A DNA stretch of 64,000 bases from Akkermansia muciniphila (GTDB lineage Bacteria > Verrucomicrobiota > Verrucomicrobiia > Verrucomicrobiales > Akkermansiaceae), in the NCBI GenBank assembly GCA_945874895.1, contig CAMCIC010000002.1, positions 124,001-188,000 of the forward strand. The letters run 5' to 3'. This document shows positions 19,477-28,192 of this stretch, in pieces. The notes beneath the pieces are model-generated. The model was not told the DNA's origin and made no database searches. It worked only from the letters and a program-made list of their open reading frames with translations. The first letter of the stretch is position 1. Each line of letters starts with the position of its first letter. A program made the position numbers and the translations under genes.

Positions 19477-20079
19477 CTATTCACCATGGGAACCAGGGCG
19501 GTGCAAGTCGGCAGCCTGCAACAAGCGCCACCCTCGAATGACGTAGGTGATTCCCGACCACACCGTAAAAAACCCTGCCACCGTACAGGCATACATCGGA
19601 CTGATTCCGACCATGCGCAACATCACCCATGCCAGCGCAACCATCTGCGCAAATGTACAAACTTTGCTGCTCCAGTGAGGCTCAATTTTGACATCCACCT
19701 TGCAGTACCAGAGAATGCACAAACCACCAATGATCACACAGTCGCGAATGACAACCATGGCCGTAAACCACAATGGGATGCGCCAACCGGCACTGCCCCA
19801 ATCGATCAGGGACAAAGCAGTAATGCCGGTCAAGAGCAGCGTCTTATCAGCGATCGGATCGATCAACGCACCAAACGCCGAGCGCTGATTGAAATGTCGC
19901 GCAATGAAACCATCCAGAGCATCGGAGACAGATGCTGTAACGAAGATCGCCAGTGCCGCCATGCGCAACCACTCGACAGGCTGTCCTTCTTTGATACTAC
20001 GACCATAGTATAAACAGAGCACCACAAAAACAGGTACGAGAAATAACCGCGAGAGAGTGATTTTACTGGCCAATGTCAT
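19477..20079 (-). CDS. pgsA: CDP-diacylglycerol--glycerol-3-phosphate 3-phosphatidyltransferase
   Basis: ITLSRLFLVPVFVVL...ASVSDALDGFIARHFNQRSAFGALIDPIADKTLL: CDP-alcohol phosphotransferase motif DxxDGxxAR...GxxxDxxxD. Confidence 0.9.
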   Translation of the reverse strand: MTLASKITLSRLFLVPVFVVLCLYYGRSIKEGQPVEWLRMAALAIFVTASVSDALDGFIARHFNQRSAFGALIDPIADKTLLLTGITALSLIDWGSAGWRIPLWFTAMVVIRDCVIIGGLCILWYCKVDVKIEPHWSSKVCTFAQMVALAWVMLRMVGISPMYACTVAGFFTVWSGITYVIRGWRLLQAADLHRPGSHGE

Positions 20080-20124
20080 AAGATCATTCGTAGCAAATGC
20101 CTCACGATTCGCCAAGCAAAACCG

Positions 20125-21405
20125 TCAGACATTTCCCGAGGAGCGCCATGCCATTTCCACTTCTTCCGCTATGATGCGGATGCCATCTGCAACCACCTGT
20201 TCTGGCATCGTGAATGTCATACGCAAGCACTCATGTTGGTGCGACCAGGAGTCACGCCCCTCCAAGCCGAAAAAGAAGTAATGCCCCGAAATGATCAATA
20301 CCCCTCGTTTTTTTAGGCGCTCATACAATTCCTTTGATTTTATGGGGAGATCAGGAAACCAGAGCCAAAGGAATAGCGCGCCTTCGCTGCGATGAATGCG
20401 ATAGGGAAAACGATCGCCAAAAGCATCTTTTACGCAATGTTGGGCGAAGCGCGATTTGTTCAAGTAATAGGGCCGCACCACGTCGTTCGACAGGCTCAGA
20501 ATCTCTCCGCTTTCCAACATTGGGCGAACCATGGCTTGGCCGACGTTCGGATTCGACAAACCCACCACAGCGGACATGTTGGCGATGGCGGCAGTGATTT
20601 TCGGGTGAGCAACGATGATTCCCGTGCGAGTTCCCGGCAAGCCCAGTTTCGATAGGCTTAGTGTCAGAATCAAGTGCTCGTGCCAAATGGGTTTCGTATC
20701 AGTGAAAATGATGTTGGGAAAGGGTGCGCCGTAAGCATTATCGATGATCAAAGGAATGCCGTGCTGGCTGGCGATGACCGCGAGTTTCTCGATCTCTTCA
20801 TCGGTCAGAACATTGCCTGTGGGATTGGTCGGGCGCGATACGCAAATGGCCGCGATGTCATCGGCTACTTCCAGCGTATCGAAATCCACACGATACTTGA
20901 ATTCGTGATCACCGATCCATTCGATGCGCGGCGGATGGGCACGAAACATCTCGTTTCTGACCGATTGATTCGCGTAACCGATGTATTCAGGAACCAAAGG
21001 CAAAAGGATTTTCTTGAGTCGACCATCGGGCATCTCCCCCGCAAGCAAATGGAAAAGAAAAAAGAACGCCGTCTGGCCGCCGGCGGTAACGGCAATGTGA
21101 TCTGAACCGATGTCCCAACCGAATTCCCGCCGCAGCAAACCCGCCAAGGCATCGATGAAGCCGGGATTGCCGCGGGGCGGATCATAGTTTCCGACCGCGC
21201 GATCGAACTCATCACGATTCTCTAACATTTCGCGAAAGCGTTCCCTCCAGCGCGCGTCGATCGGCTCAATATGAGCGGGTTGCCCGCCTCCCAGCATTTT
21301 GACATCGGGGCCGCCCTGAGCCAGAGCATGCCCAAGATCATCCATTAGCTCCGAAATTCCGCTGGGGCCGCCGAGGCGCTGCCCCATGAGAGAGAAATCA
21401 AACAT
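20125..21405 (-). CDS. avtA: Valine--pyruvate aminotransferase (AvtA-like)
   Basis: MFDFSLMGQRLGGPSGISELMDDLGHAL...LGGGQPAHI...YDPPRGNPGFIDALAGLLRREFGWDIGSDHIAVTAGGQTAFFFLF; lysine loop LSLSKLGLPGTRTG. Start ATG at 21405 inside longer ORF. Confidence 0.88.
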   Translation of the reverse strand: MFDFSLMGQRLGGPSGISELMDDLGHALAQGGPDVKMLGGGQPAHIEPIDARWRERFREMLENRDEFDRAVGNYDPPRGNPGFIDALAGLLRREFGWDIGSDHIAVTAGGQTAFFFLFHLLAGEMPDGRLKKILLPLVPEYIGYANQSVRNEMFRAHPPRIEWIGDHEFKYRVDFDTLEVADDIAAICVSRPTNPTGNVLTDEEIEKLAVIASQHGIPLIIDNAYGAPFPNIIFTDTKPIWHEHLILTLSLSKLGLPGTRTGIIVAHPKITAAIANMSAVVGLSNPNVGQAMVRPMLESGEILSLSNDVVRPYYLNKSRFAQHCVKDAFGDRFPYRIHRSEGALFLWLWFPDLPIKSKELYERLKKRGVLIISGHYFFFGLEGRDSWSHQHECLRMTFTMPEQVVADGIRIIAEEVEMAWRSSGNV

Positions 21406-21484
21406 AAATGTATGAGCGAGGGGTTGACCGGCTGCAGGATTGCAGTAGGATGGTGCGACCCTGTTCAACAACCAAAAAACATTT

Positions 21485-21976
21485 ATGTCAATCAAAGTAG
21501 GAGATAAAGCACCGGATTTCACCCTCGTCACCAAGACCGCCGAAGGACCCAAATTGTTTACGCTTTCCGAGCACATCGGCTCAGCCAATTTGCTCCTATT
21601 GTTTGTTCCCATGGCTTTCACCGGTGTATGCACCACAGAGTTTTGCGATATCTCGAATGGCATAGCTGAGTATGATTCTTTGAATGCGAAGGTCATCGGA
21701 ATCAGTGGTGACAACCCTTTCGCGCAGGCAGCCTGGGCGGAGAAAGAAGGCATCACCTTGCCTCTTCTCAGTGATTACGAACACAACGTAGCCAAAGCCT
21801 ACGGTGTTGCCTATGAGCAGTTCCTTCCTGAAGCCAACCTCATCATGGGTGGTGTGGCCAAACGCTCCGCTTTCGTCATCGATAAAGCTGGTGTCGTGCG
21901 CTACGCCGAGATCCAAGATCATCCGAAAGACCTACCTGACTTCTCTGCCATCAAAGAAGTTCTGAAATCCATCTAA
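21485..21976 (+). CDS. Peroxiredoxin (AhpC/TSA superfamily)
   Basis: GDKAPDFTLV...FVPMAFTGVCTTEFCDI; peroxidatic Cys motif and thioredoxin-fold spacing. Confidence 0.9.
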   Translation: MSIKVGDKAPDFTLVTKTAEGPKLFTLSEHIGSANLLLLFVPMAFTGVCTTEFCDISNGIAEYDSLNAKVIGISGDNPFAQAAWAEKEGITLPLLSDYEHNVAKAYGVAYEQFLPEANLIMGGVAKRSAFVIDKAGVVRYAEIQDHPKDLPDFSAIKEVLKSI

Positions 21977-21994
21977 ACGACTCATAGGAAACAA

Positions 21995-22027
21995 CATCCC
22001 GTCCCTCAGGCGACGGGATGTTTTTTT
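21995..22027 (+). terminator. Intrinsic terminator after peroxiredoxin
   Basis: CATCCCGTC-cctcagg(c)-GACGGGATG followed by TTTTTTT. Confidence 0.9.
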
Positions 22028-22039
22028 ATGTCCATCAGG

Positions 22040-22981
22040 CTAGTTTTCGGGTTGGGTCGATTTCCCCTGCGGAGCCACGAGCTGTTGAAATTGCTCGATC
22101 CATCGGGAAACATCGGAGCTAGTGAGATGATCGTTGATGTGAGTCAGCATGCGCAAGGCCGCTGCGCGCTGATCGCCACACTGGAACAAATCCACCTGTT
22201 TTTTCCACAGCAGTTCTGGTAGCTGTTCCTTGCGAAATTTCACTTCCGCAGGGCTTTGAGGCTCGCCGCGTTGCAAACCCGTTGGCTCTGGTTGAGGACC
22301 GGAAAACTCGGCGACTTTGGCCAATTCCATCTGAATGCGCGCATCCCATGCGGCATCCAACGCGGTGATTGAATCGCTTTTTCTCAAGGGAGGAAGAATG
22401 ATTTGCTCGAAAATCGCAGTCACCTGCAAGGGTGACGTCGGCCAATTTTTCAGTTCTAGGTCACCGATTTTGTATGCCTTGGCATAAACACTGTCCAGCA
22501 CGGGCCGATTCAGTAAATCACGCTGGGCCGCAATGTCTTTGGCATTGGCAAACACCGCACGCAAAGCGTCCAAGGCCTCTGGGGAGAGGTTGTGGATTTC
22601 AGATGGGCGAGCTGCCGCGCGCATGGTCAATACCAACCAGTTCAACTGGAAGCGCAAAGCCTGCCGAAATTGCGGGTTTTTCAGTCGAGCCTCGTTCTCG
22701 CGTTTCCAATCGCGGAAATCTTGGCCTTTTTTCTGTTGCTCTGTAAAGTCGACCAACTCTACGCATTTCAGATAAAGATCCAATGCCGCATCTTCGTCTT
22801 TTAGCGCGTTTCGGAAATCGTCCGCAGCGCCCTTGAAACGGCTGTCCTGATGGGCCATTGCACCCTCCTGAATGGTTTTGAGCCGCGCGCGCAATTCTTC
22901 CATGTCCGCCTGAGTGAGTGGCTCCGCTTGCAATAAAGGCACAGCAAAAAACGAACAGAGCAGCATGCTAGCAATTTTCAT
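22040..22981 (-). CDS. Hypothetical secreted protein
   Basis: 313 aa; signal peptide MKIASMLLCSFFAVPLLQA; no family recognised. Confidence 0.7.
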   Translation of the reverse strand: MKIASMLLCSFFAVPLLQAEPLTQADMEELRARLKTIQEGAMAHQDSRFKGAADDFRNALKDEDAALDLYLKCVELVDFTEQQKKGQDFRDWKRENEARLKNPQFRQALRFQLNWLVLTMRAAARPSEIHNLSPEALDALRAVFANAKDIAAQRDLLNRPVLDSVYAKAYKIGDLELKNWPTSPLQVTAIFEQIILPPLRKSDSITALDAAWDARIQMELAKVAEFSGPQPEPTGLQRGEPQSPAEVKFRKEQLPELLWKKQVDLFQCGDQRAAALRMLTHINDHLTSSDVSRWIEQFQQLVAPQGKSTQPEN

Positions 22982-23202
22982 GAAGGAGCAAGACTGGAAT
23001 CTACGTGCAAAAAATCAAGCTTGATTCTCAGAAGAGCTCTCATCCTTTTTTCAAGCCATATACGCAAACGCAAAACCAAATCACCCGTGAAGGTTGGAAT
23101 GTTCTTTGCGATCTATGCAAGAAGACGTGAAACAAAACAACGCATGCCAAACAGACGATCCAACCGTCGATCCAGATCTTAGAATGGATATCGGCCATCG
23201 CG

Positions 23203-24201
23203 TCAGCGTGGTCGGGAACCGAGTCCCAGCAACCAAAAGAAATTGCTACTGACAAGTGAGGCAGCCAGGCCCACGTGCAATACTTGAACCCATCCGTAGA
23301 TGTGAATTTGCGACATCACGACACCGAGCACCATTTGCATCAGCACAATCCCCAAGACCAATTTTTCGCAGGGATGCATGGGCGAATTTCTTTCTCTATG
23401 AGACAAGCTCCATGCGTAGGTCGCCATCAGTAGGATCAACCAGGAAAAGCTCCGGTGCGTGAGGTAGAGCCACGAATGCTCCAGAGCGTGCCCCCACTCG
23501 TTTCTAGGCGTTGATAAATGCTTGGACATCGCATCCGTCAACTCCCTCACCTGTGAGCCCATGATCCCCTCCGCCATAACAATCAAGAACAATGTGCCCA
23601 CAACCAACCGCAGACGACGAATGGGAAACCGATCACCAAAAGACGGATGCCAGCGAGTATCCGCACTTTGCCAGACAATCCATGTTTGCACGAGGATCAA
23701 TAGAAACGCCATGGCCATGTGCAGGGTGAGGACCCCAGGCGCGAGTCCGCTGTATACCACACGCGCTCCCATCCAAGCATTGATCAATACCAGCAACAGA
23801 GCAAGAAAGGAAGCAAAAAACAGGGCAGGACGGCGGGATCGCTGACCAAAAGACCAAACAAAAGTGAGCAAAGAAAACAGTCCCACGGGTAGCGAGAACA
23901 ATCGATTGATGAACTCGGTCCAAACATGACGGGGATTGAACTCCGCACGCAAGGTATCAACGGAAATCGTTTGCGGATCACGCCCCAGCCTCGCGGCTTT
24001 GCGCTGGAACTTGGCGATGTCCAGTTTTTCAAACTCCACTTGCTCCACTTGGGTCGGAGGAATCAGACAACCCCAGCAAGTTGGCCAGTCCGGACATCCC
24101 ATGCCCGCCCCTGTGACGCGAACGATCGCACCCACAAAAATCAGGACCAGCGTCGAAGTCAGCGCTGCTTTCGCAAAAAAGAAAAATTGTTTCTGCCCCA
24201 T
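23203..24201 (-). CDS. ctaA: Heme A synthase (CtaA/COX15 family)
   Basis: VGAIVRVTGAGMGCPDWPTCWGCLIPP...HVWTEFINRLFSLPVGL...ITLHMAMAF, LTHRSFSWLI: conserved His-bearing TM segments. Confidence 0.92.
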   Translation of the reverse strand: MGQKQFFFFAKAALTSTLVLIFVGAIVRVTGAGMGCPDWPTCWGCLIPPTQVEQVEFEKLDIAKFQRKAARLGRDPQTISVDTLRAEFNPRHVWTEFINRLFSLPVGLFSLLTFVWSFGQRSRRPALFFASFLALLLVLINAWMGARVVYSGLAPGVLTLHMAMAFLLILVQTWIVWQSADTRWHPSFGDRFPIRRLRLVVGTLFLIVMAEGIMGSQVRELTDAMSKHLSTPRNEWGHALEHSWLYLTHRSFSWLILLMATYAWSLSHRERNSPMHPCEKLVLGIVLMQMVLGVVMSQIHIYGWVQVLHVGLAASLVSSNFFWLLGLGSRPR

Positions 24202-24303
24202 CGCGCGCTAAGCTTGCAACGGAATCTCTGTGATTTCATCTTCTTTTTTTGAAAATCTCCTTTCGCATGGACGACAGCCTTGAAATGCAGTAACACATTG
24301 CCT

Positions 24304-24963
24304 GTGAGCGAAGATTCCACACCTCAAAGCAGAGCGCAAGTTGCGCCAGCCAGCGACACGCCAGCCAATAAGTCGCTTCCGTATCCTACGCTGATTCTCA
24401 CGATTGCCGTCTCCCTGCTGCTCGGATTCCTGATCGCTGCCAACCTGCAACAAAAGAAGCAGAACGCACGGGTCGATCTCGATGCCAAAAAAGCAGAATT
24501 GGCCGCAAGAACTGCCAACGTGAATGCAGAGCGGGCTCGGTTGGGACAAGCTCCCTTGGAAGGCATGGGATCGGATTCACCGGAACAAATCGCAGCACGC
24601 CTCACCAAGGACGCGGCCACTCTGGCGAATTACGCGGATCGCTTCCGCACGATGCTCGCTGAAAAAAACAACAGCCTATTGGTCTCCGAACAAGCACGTC
24701 AGGCGCTTTCCTCTCAACTGGCCCGAGTTCAGAGCCAACTCGACAAGGCCATCGCGGACGGCGCCAGCACGGAACTGATTCGCACTCAACTCAGCGAGGC
24801 ACAGAGCCGCCTTGAGCTCTACGCGGGACGTCCGACCGAAGATGAGTGGTTGAAGGCAAAAACCCGCATTGCTGAACTCGAAGCGCAACTCGCCGCCACC
24901 GCAGAAAAGTCAACGAGCCCACCAGGCGGTAGCCCTTCATCCGACAAATCAGGTTCCCCCTGA
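24304..24963 (+). CDS. Hypothetical single-TM coiled-coil protein
   Basis: TM LPYPTLILTIAVSLLLGFLIAANL then heptad-rich Glu/Ala/Leu/Arg region; GTG start assumed. Confidence 0.6.
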   Translation: MSEDSTPQSRAQVAPASDTPANKSLPYPTLILTIAVSLLLGFLIAANLQQKKQNARVDLDAKKAELAARTANVNAERARLGQAPLEGMGSDSPEQIAARLTKDAATLANYADRFRTMLAEKNNSLLVSEQARQALSSQLARVQSQLDKAIADGASTELIRTQLSEAQSRLELYAGRPTEDEWLKAKTRIAELEAQLAATAEKSTSPPGGSPSSDKSGSP

Positions 24964-25005
24964 GAGGCGATCTCATCGATCTCATAACAAAACCAAGCCG
25001 ACCTT

Positions 25006-25686
25006 ATGGACACGATCAAATTGCTACTTACCACCACTTCCGCGCTGCTACTGGGTGCTCTGCTGTGGACCTGGAACACGCAACAGAAGCTCAGCAAAGA
25101 CTCTCCAACGGGAGAATGGGAGCGGATTCAGAAACAACTCGACGACATCAAACACGAGGAGGAGATCCTGCGTGCGGAAAAACAACTGCGCAATCTAGGA
25201 GTGGCCGCCAACGCTCCTTCACAAGCACCCACCATTCCTCCCAGCCCCCAATCCGAGCTCGCTGAGAAAGCCGCCAGACTTCGCGAAATTGAAGAGAAAA
25301 ACGCTGCCTTGCAGCGAGAACTCGAGATGAAGGAAAAGGAGGCGAACGTGGCGAAAAAAGAGGCAGGACTCATCGCACAAAACGATCTGGAGAGAAGCGA
25401 CAAGGAACTGCGCCGCGCTCGACAGATCCGAGAAGCCTTGTTGATGGCCAAAGTCATGGAATATCGCAACGAGCCCACAACTGGCTCATTTGTGACCATC
25501 CAATTGGTCATGCAGGAGCATGTGACGGTCGACACGATCTTGGCCATACGTCGCAAGGATGGAATCGCGGGGAATGTTAAGGTGAGAGAAATCATTGGCG
25601 GAGAAGCGATAGCCGATGTTCTCCCCAGTGCAGGACCTTTCGCTCCTGAGGCCGGTGATGAATTGATCATCGCGCCGGCGTTTTGA
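25006..25686 (+). CDS. Hypothetical membrane-anchored coiled-coil protein with small C-terminal beta domain
   Basis: N-term TM MDTIKLLLTTTSALLLGALLWTW; coiled coil to ~150; C-term VTVDTILAIRRKDGIAGNVKVREIIGGEAIADVLPSAGPFAPEAGDELI. Confidence 0.65.
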   Translation: MDTIKLLLTTTSALLLGALLWTWNTQQKLSKDSPTGEWERIQKQLDDIKHEEEILRAEKQLRNLGVAANAPSQAPTIPPSPQSELAEKAARLREIEEKNAALQRELEMKEKEANVAKKEAGLIAQNDLERSDKELRRARQIREALLMAKVMEYRNEPTTGSFVTIQLVMQEHVTVDTILAIRRKDGIAGNVKVREIIGGEAIADVLPSAGPFAPEAGDELIIAPAF

Positions 25687-25777
25687 TCCGCTCGAACCAT
25701 TTGGCAATGACCTGCGCTATCGCAAGGATGAGCGCAACAATAAGGCAACTCACCCACCTCAACTCTCGCTGGCGACA

Positions 25778-27040
25778 ATGGATGGCACACTCATGGCAGT
25801 ATCTCTGATCGTCGTATTCTTCGTTTTCTGGAAACTGGAACTCATCGCCACCTTGTTGAATCTCAAGGCCTTCCATCCGGACATCCCAGGAACTTTGAAA
25901 GACCTGTGGACAAGGGAATCTTACGACAAAGCCCGCTCCTACACCATAAGCTCCGCACGATTTTCGCTTGTGGAATCGACCGTCCATCTGGCCCTTCTCC
26001 TGGGTTTCTGGTGTCTCGGAGGTTTCGGCTGGTTGGATGAATCCACTCGTGAATGGTTCCCTGATTCCCCCATTCGCACGGGGCTGTGCTTTCTCTCCTT
26101 GCTGATGATAGGCCAGTATGTCTCAGGATTGCCTCTCTCGATTTACGATACCTTTGTGATCGAGGAAAAATTCGGTTTCAACCAAACCACCCCCAAGGTC
26201 TTTCTCACAGATCAACTCAAAAACATCTTGTTGGGCATTGTGATTGGATTGCCCCTAGCTGCAGCCGTATTGTGGATTTTCCAGCACGTGGATCGAGCGT
26301 GGCTGTGGGCCTGGGGATCTGTATCGGCATTTCAATTGCTGATGATGTGGTTGGCTCCAGCCGTTATTTTACCCTTATTCAACCAATTCACCCCCATGCC
26401 CGAAGGCGAATTGCGTGATGCGATCGAAGCCATGGCCCGACGCTGTAACTTCCCCATCGTCGGGCTCTACGTCATGGATGGCTCCAAGCGATCGACCAAA
26501 GCCAACGCGTTTTTCACAGGCTTCGGGAAAATGAAAAAAATCGCCCTCTTCGATACACTGATCGGCAAACACAGCACGGATGAACTGGTCGCGATCCTCG
26601 CGCATGAGATCGGCCATTTCCGCTGTAAGCACATCCCTCAGCGTCTTGGAGTTTCCCTGCTCCAATCCGCGTTGTTGTTTTTCTTGATCGGCCTCGCTAC
26701 TGATCCCGATGGCACTTTTTCCCGCCTTTTATTCGATGCCTTTGGCGTGAAAACCATCAGCCCTCATGTTGGACTGGTTCTTTTTAGCATCCTCTTCTCG
26801 CCCGCTTCGCGGCTTCTGGGCATTGTTTCGAACCAATGGTCACGTCGTCATGAATTCGAAGCCGATGCCTACGCCGCCTTGCACTGTGGCTCACCCGATG
26901 CGCTGATCGCAGCTTTGAAGAAACTCACGACCGACAACCTCTCGCACCCCACGCCTCACCCATTGCGTGTGTTGCTCGACTACTCGCACCCGCCCATGAG
27001 CCAGCGTCTGGCGGCATTGGAAAAACTTCGGCCATCCTGA
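25778..27040 (+). CDS. M48-family (Ste24/CAAX prenyl protease-like) zinc metallopeptidase
   Basis: AILAHEIGHFRCKH (HExxH), EFEADAYA, IEEKFGFNQTTPKVFLTDQLKN: Ste24-type. Confidence 0.93.
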   Translation: MDGTLMAVSLIVVFFVFWKLELIATLLNLKAFHPDIPGTLKDLWTRESYDKARSYTISSARFSLVESTVHLALLLGFWCLGGFGWLDESTREWFPDSPIRTGLCFLSLLMIGQYVSGLPLSIYDTFVIEEKFGFNQTTPKVFLTDQLKNILLGIVIGLPLAAAVLWIFQHVDRAWLWAWGSVSAFQLLMMWLAPAVILPLFNQFTPMPEGELRDAIEAMARRCNFPIVGLYVMDGSKRSTKANAFFTGFGKMKKIALFDTLIGKHSTDELVAILAHEIGHFRCKHIPQRLGVSLLQSALLFFLIGLATDPDGTFSRLLFDAFGVKTISPHVGLVLFSILFSPASRLLGIVSNQWSRRHEFEADAYAALHCGSPDALIAALKKLTTDNLSHPTPHPLRVLLDYSHPPMSQRLAALEKLRPS

Positions 27041-27127
27041 GTCCAGACAGTCGAGAAAGTCCATTCCCATGAGCATGGCTCCCCCATGCCAATTGATTTC
27101 CACTTCATCAACCATCGTTTTAGTAGT

Positions 27128-28132
27128 ATGAGAAAAAAAACCACCACCATATTTCGACTCTGTCTCGCACTGCTGTCATACGGCGTTTTGCAAGGACAAG
27201 AACAACCGCCAACGGCACAAAAGAGCCCTACGGGAAAAAGATCTACGCCATCCCGCCCTGGGAAGGCGGCACCGGAAGTCTATCCGAAAACGGTGCCCTC
27301 TCCTACGGTGACTGATATTCGATATGGTCCGCATGAGCGAAATATCATCGACCTCTGGAAAGCGAAGTCCGACAAACCTACCCCTCTCGTTCTATTCATT
27401 CACGGTGGCGGTTGGGTCAATGGCAGCAAGGAACGAATCGAAACTTGCGTGAATGTGCAAACCTTACTCGACGCCGGAATTTCCGTTGCCGCTATCAACT
27501 ATCGCTACATCGCTCAGGCAACCGAGGAAGGGCTGACGCCTCCCGTGATAGGTCCTCTGCACGATGCCGCACGCGCTCTTCAGCATCTGCGGCACAACGC
27601 CAAAGAATGGAATCTCGATGCGCAACGCGTAGGGCTCACGGGCAGCTCGGCGGGCGCTTGCACGAGTTTGTGGCTCGCTTTCCATGATGACTTGGCCGAT
27701 CCGAAACATACCGATCCAATCGCCCACCAATCGACCCGCCCTCAATATGTCGCGGTGTTGCGTGCGCAGACGACCTTGGATCCCGAGCAAGCTAAGGAAT
27801 GGCTTCCCAACAGCACTTACGGTGGTCATGCCTTTGGCAAAAAATCTTTCGCTGAGGCTCTCATCGATCGAAAGAATCTGCTGCCATGGATCAAGGAATA
27901 CTCCCCCTACGCGCTCGTGACCAAGGATGATCCCGATGTGGTGATTTTTTACGAAAACATTCCGAATATGGGTAAGCCGCAGAAAGACCCGACTCACTCG
28001 GCCAACCATGGAATCGGACTTCAGAAACACTGCAAAAGCATCGGTGTTGATTGTGAAGTGATCCACCCCGGCATCAAAAATCCGGATTGCAAAACCGCAA
28101 CGGAATATCTCATCCAGGTATTGAAAAAGTAA
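27128..28132 (+). CDS. Secreted alpha/beta hydrolase (esterase/lipase)
   Basis: Signal peptide; LVLFIHGGGWVNGSKER oxyanion HGGGW and LTGSSAGACTSLW (GxSxG). Confidence 0.85.
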   Translation: MRKKTTTIFRLCLALLSYGVLQGQEQPPTAQKSPTGKRSTPSRPGKAAPEVYPKTVPSPTVTDIRYGPHERNIIDLWKAKSDKPTPLVLFIHGGGWVNGSKERIETCVNVQTLLDAGISVAAINYRYIAQATEEGLTPPVIGPLHDAARALQHLRHNAKEWNLDAQRVGLTGSSAGACTSLWLAFHDDLADPKHTDPIAHQSTRPQYVAVLRAQTTLDPEQAKEWLPNSTYGGHAFGKKSFAEALIDRKNLLPWIKEYSPYALVTKDDPDVVIFYENIPNMGKPQKDPTHSANHGIGLQKHCKSIGVDCEVIHPGIKNPDCKTATEYLIQVLKK

Positions 28133-28192
28133 GCTACCGCGGAATGGATGACGCACCACGCAGTCACCATTCCTTCGGCTCCTAGGGATTCA

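Noticed and set aside
23040-23255. 71 aa minus-strand ORF overlapping the 3' end of ctaA
   Set aside because: Overlaps a solid gene, unusual composition, no supporting motif; kept out of the feature list.
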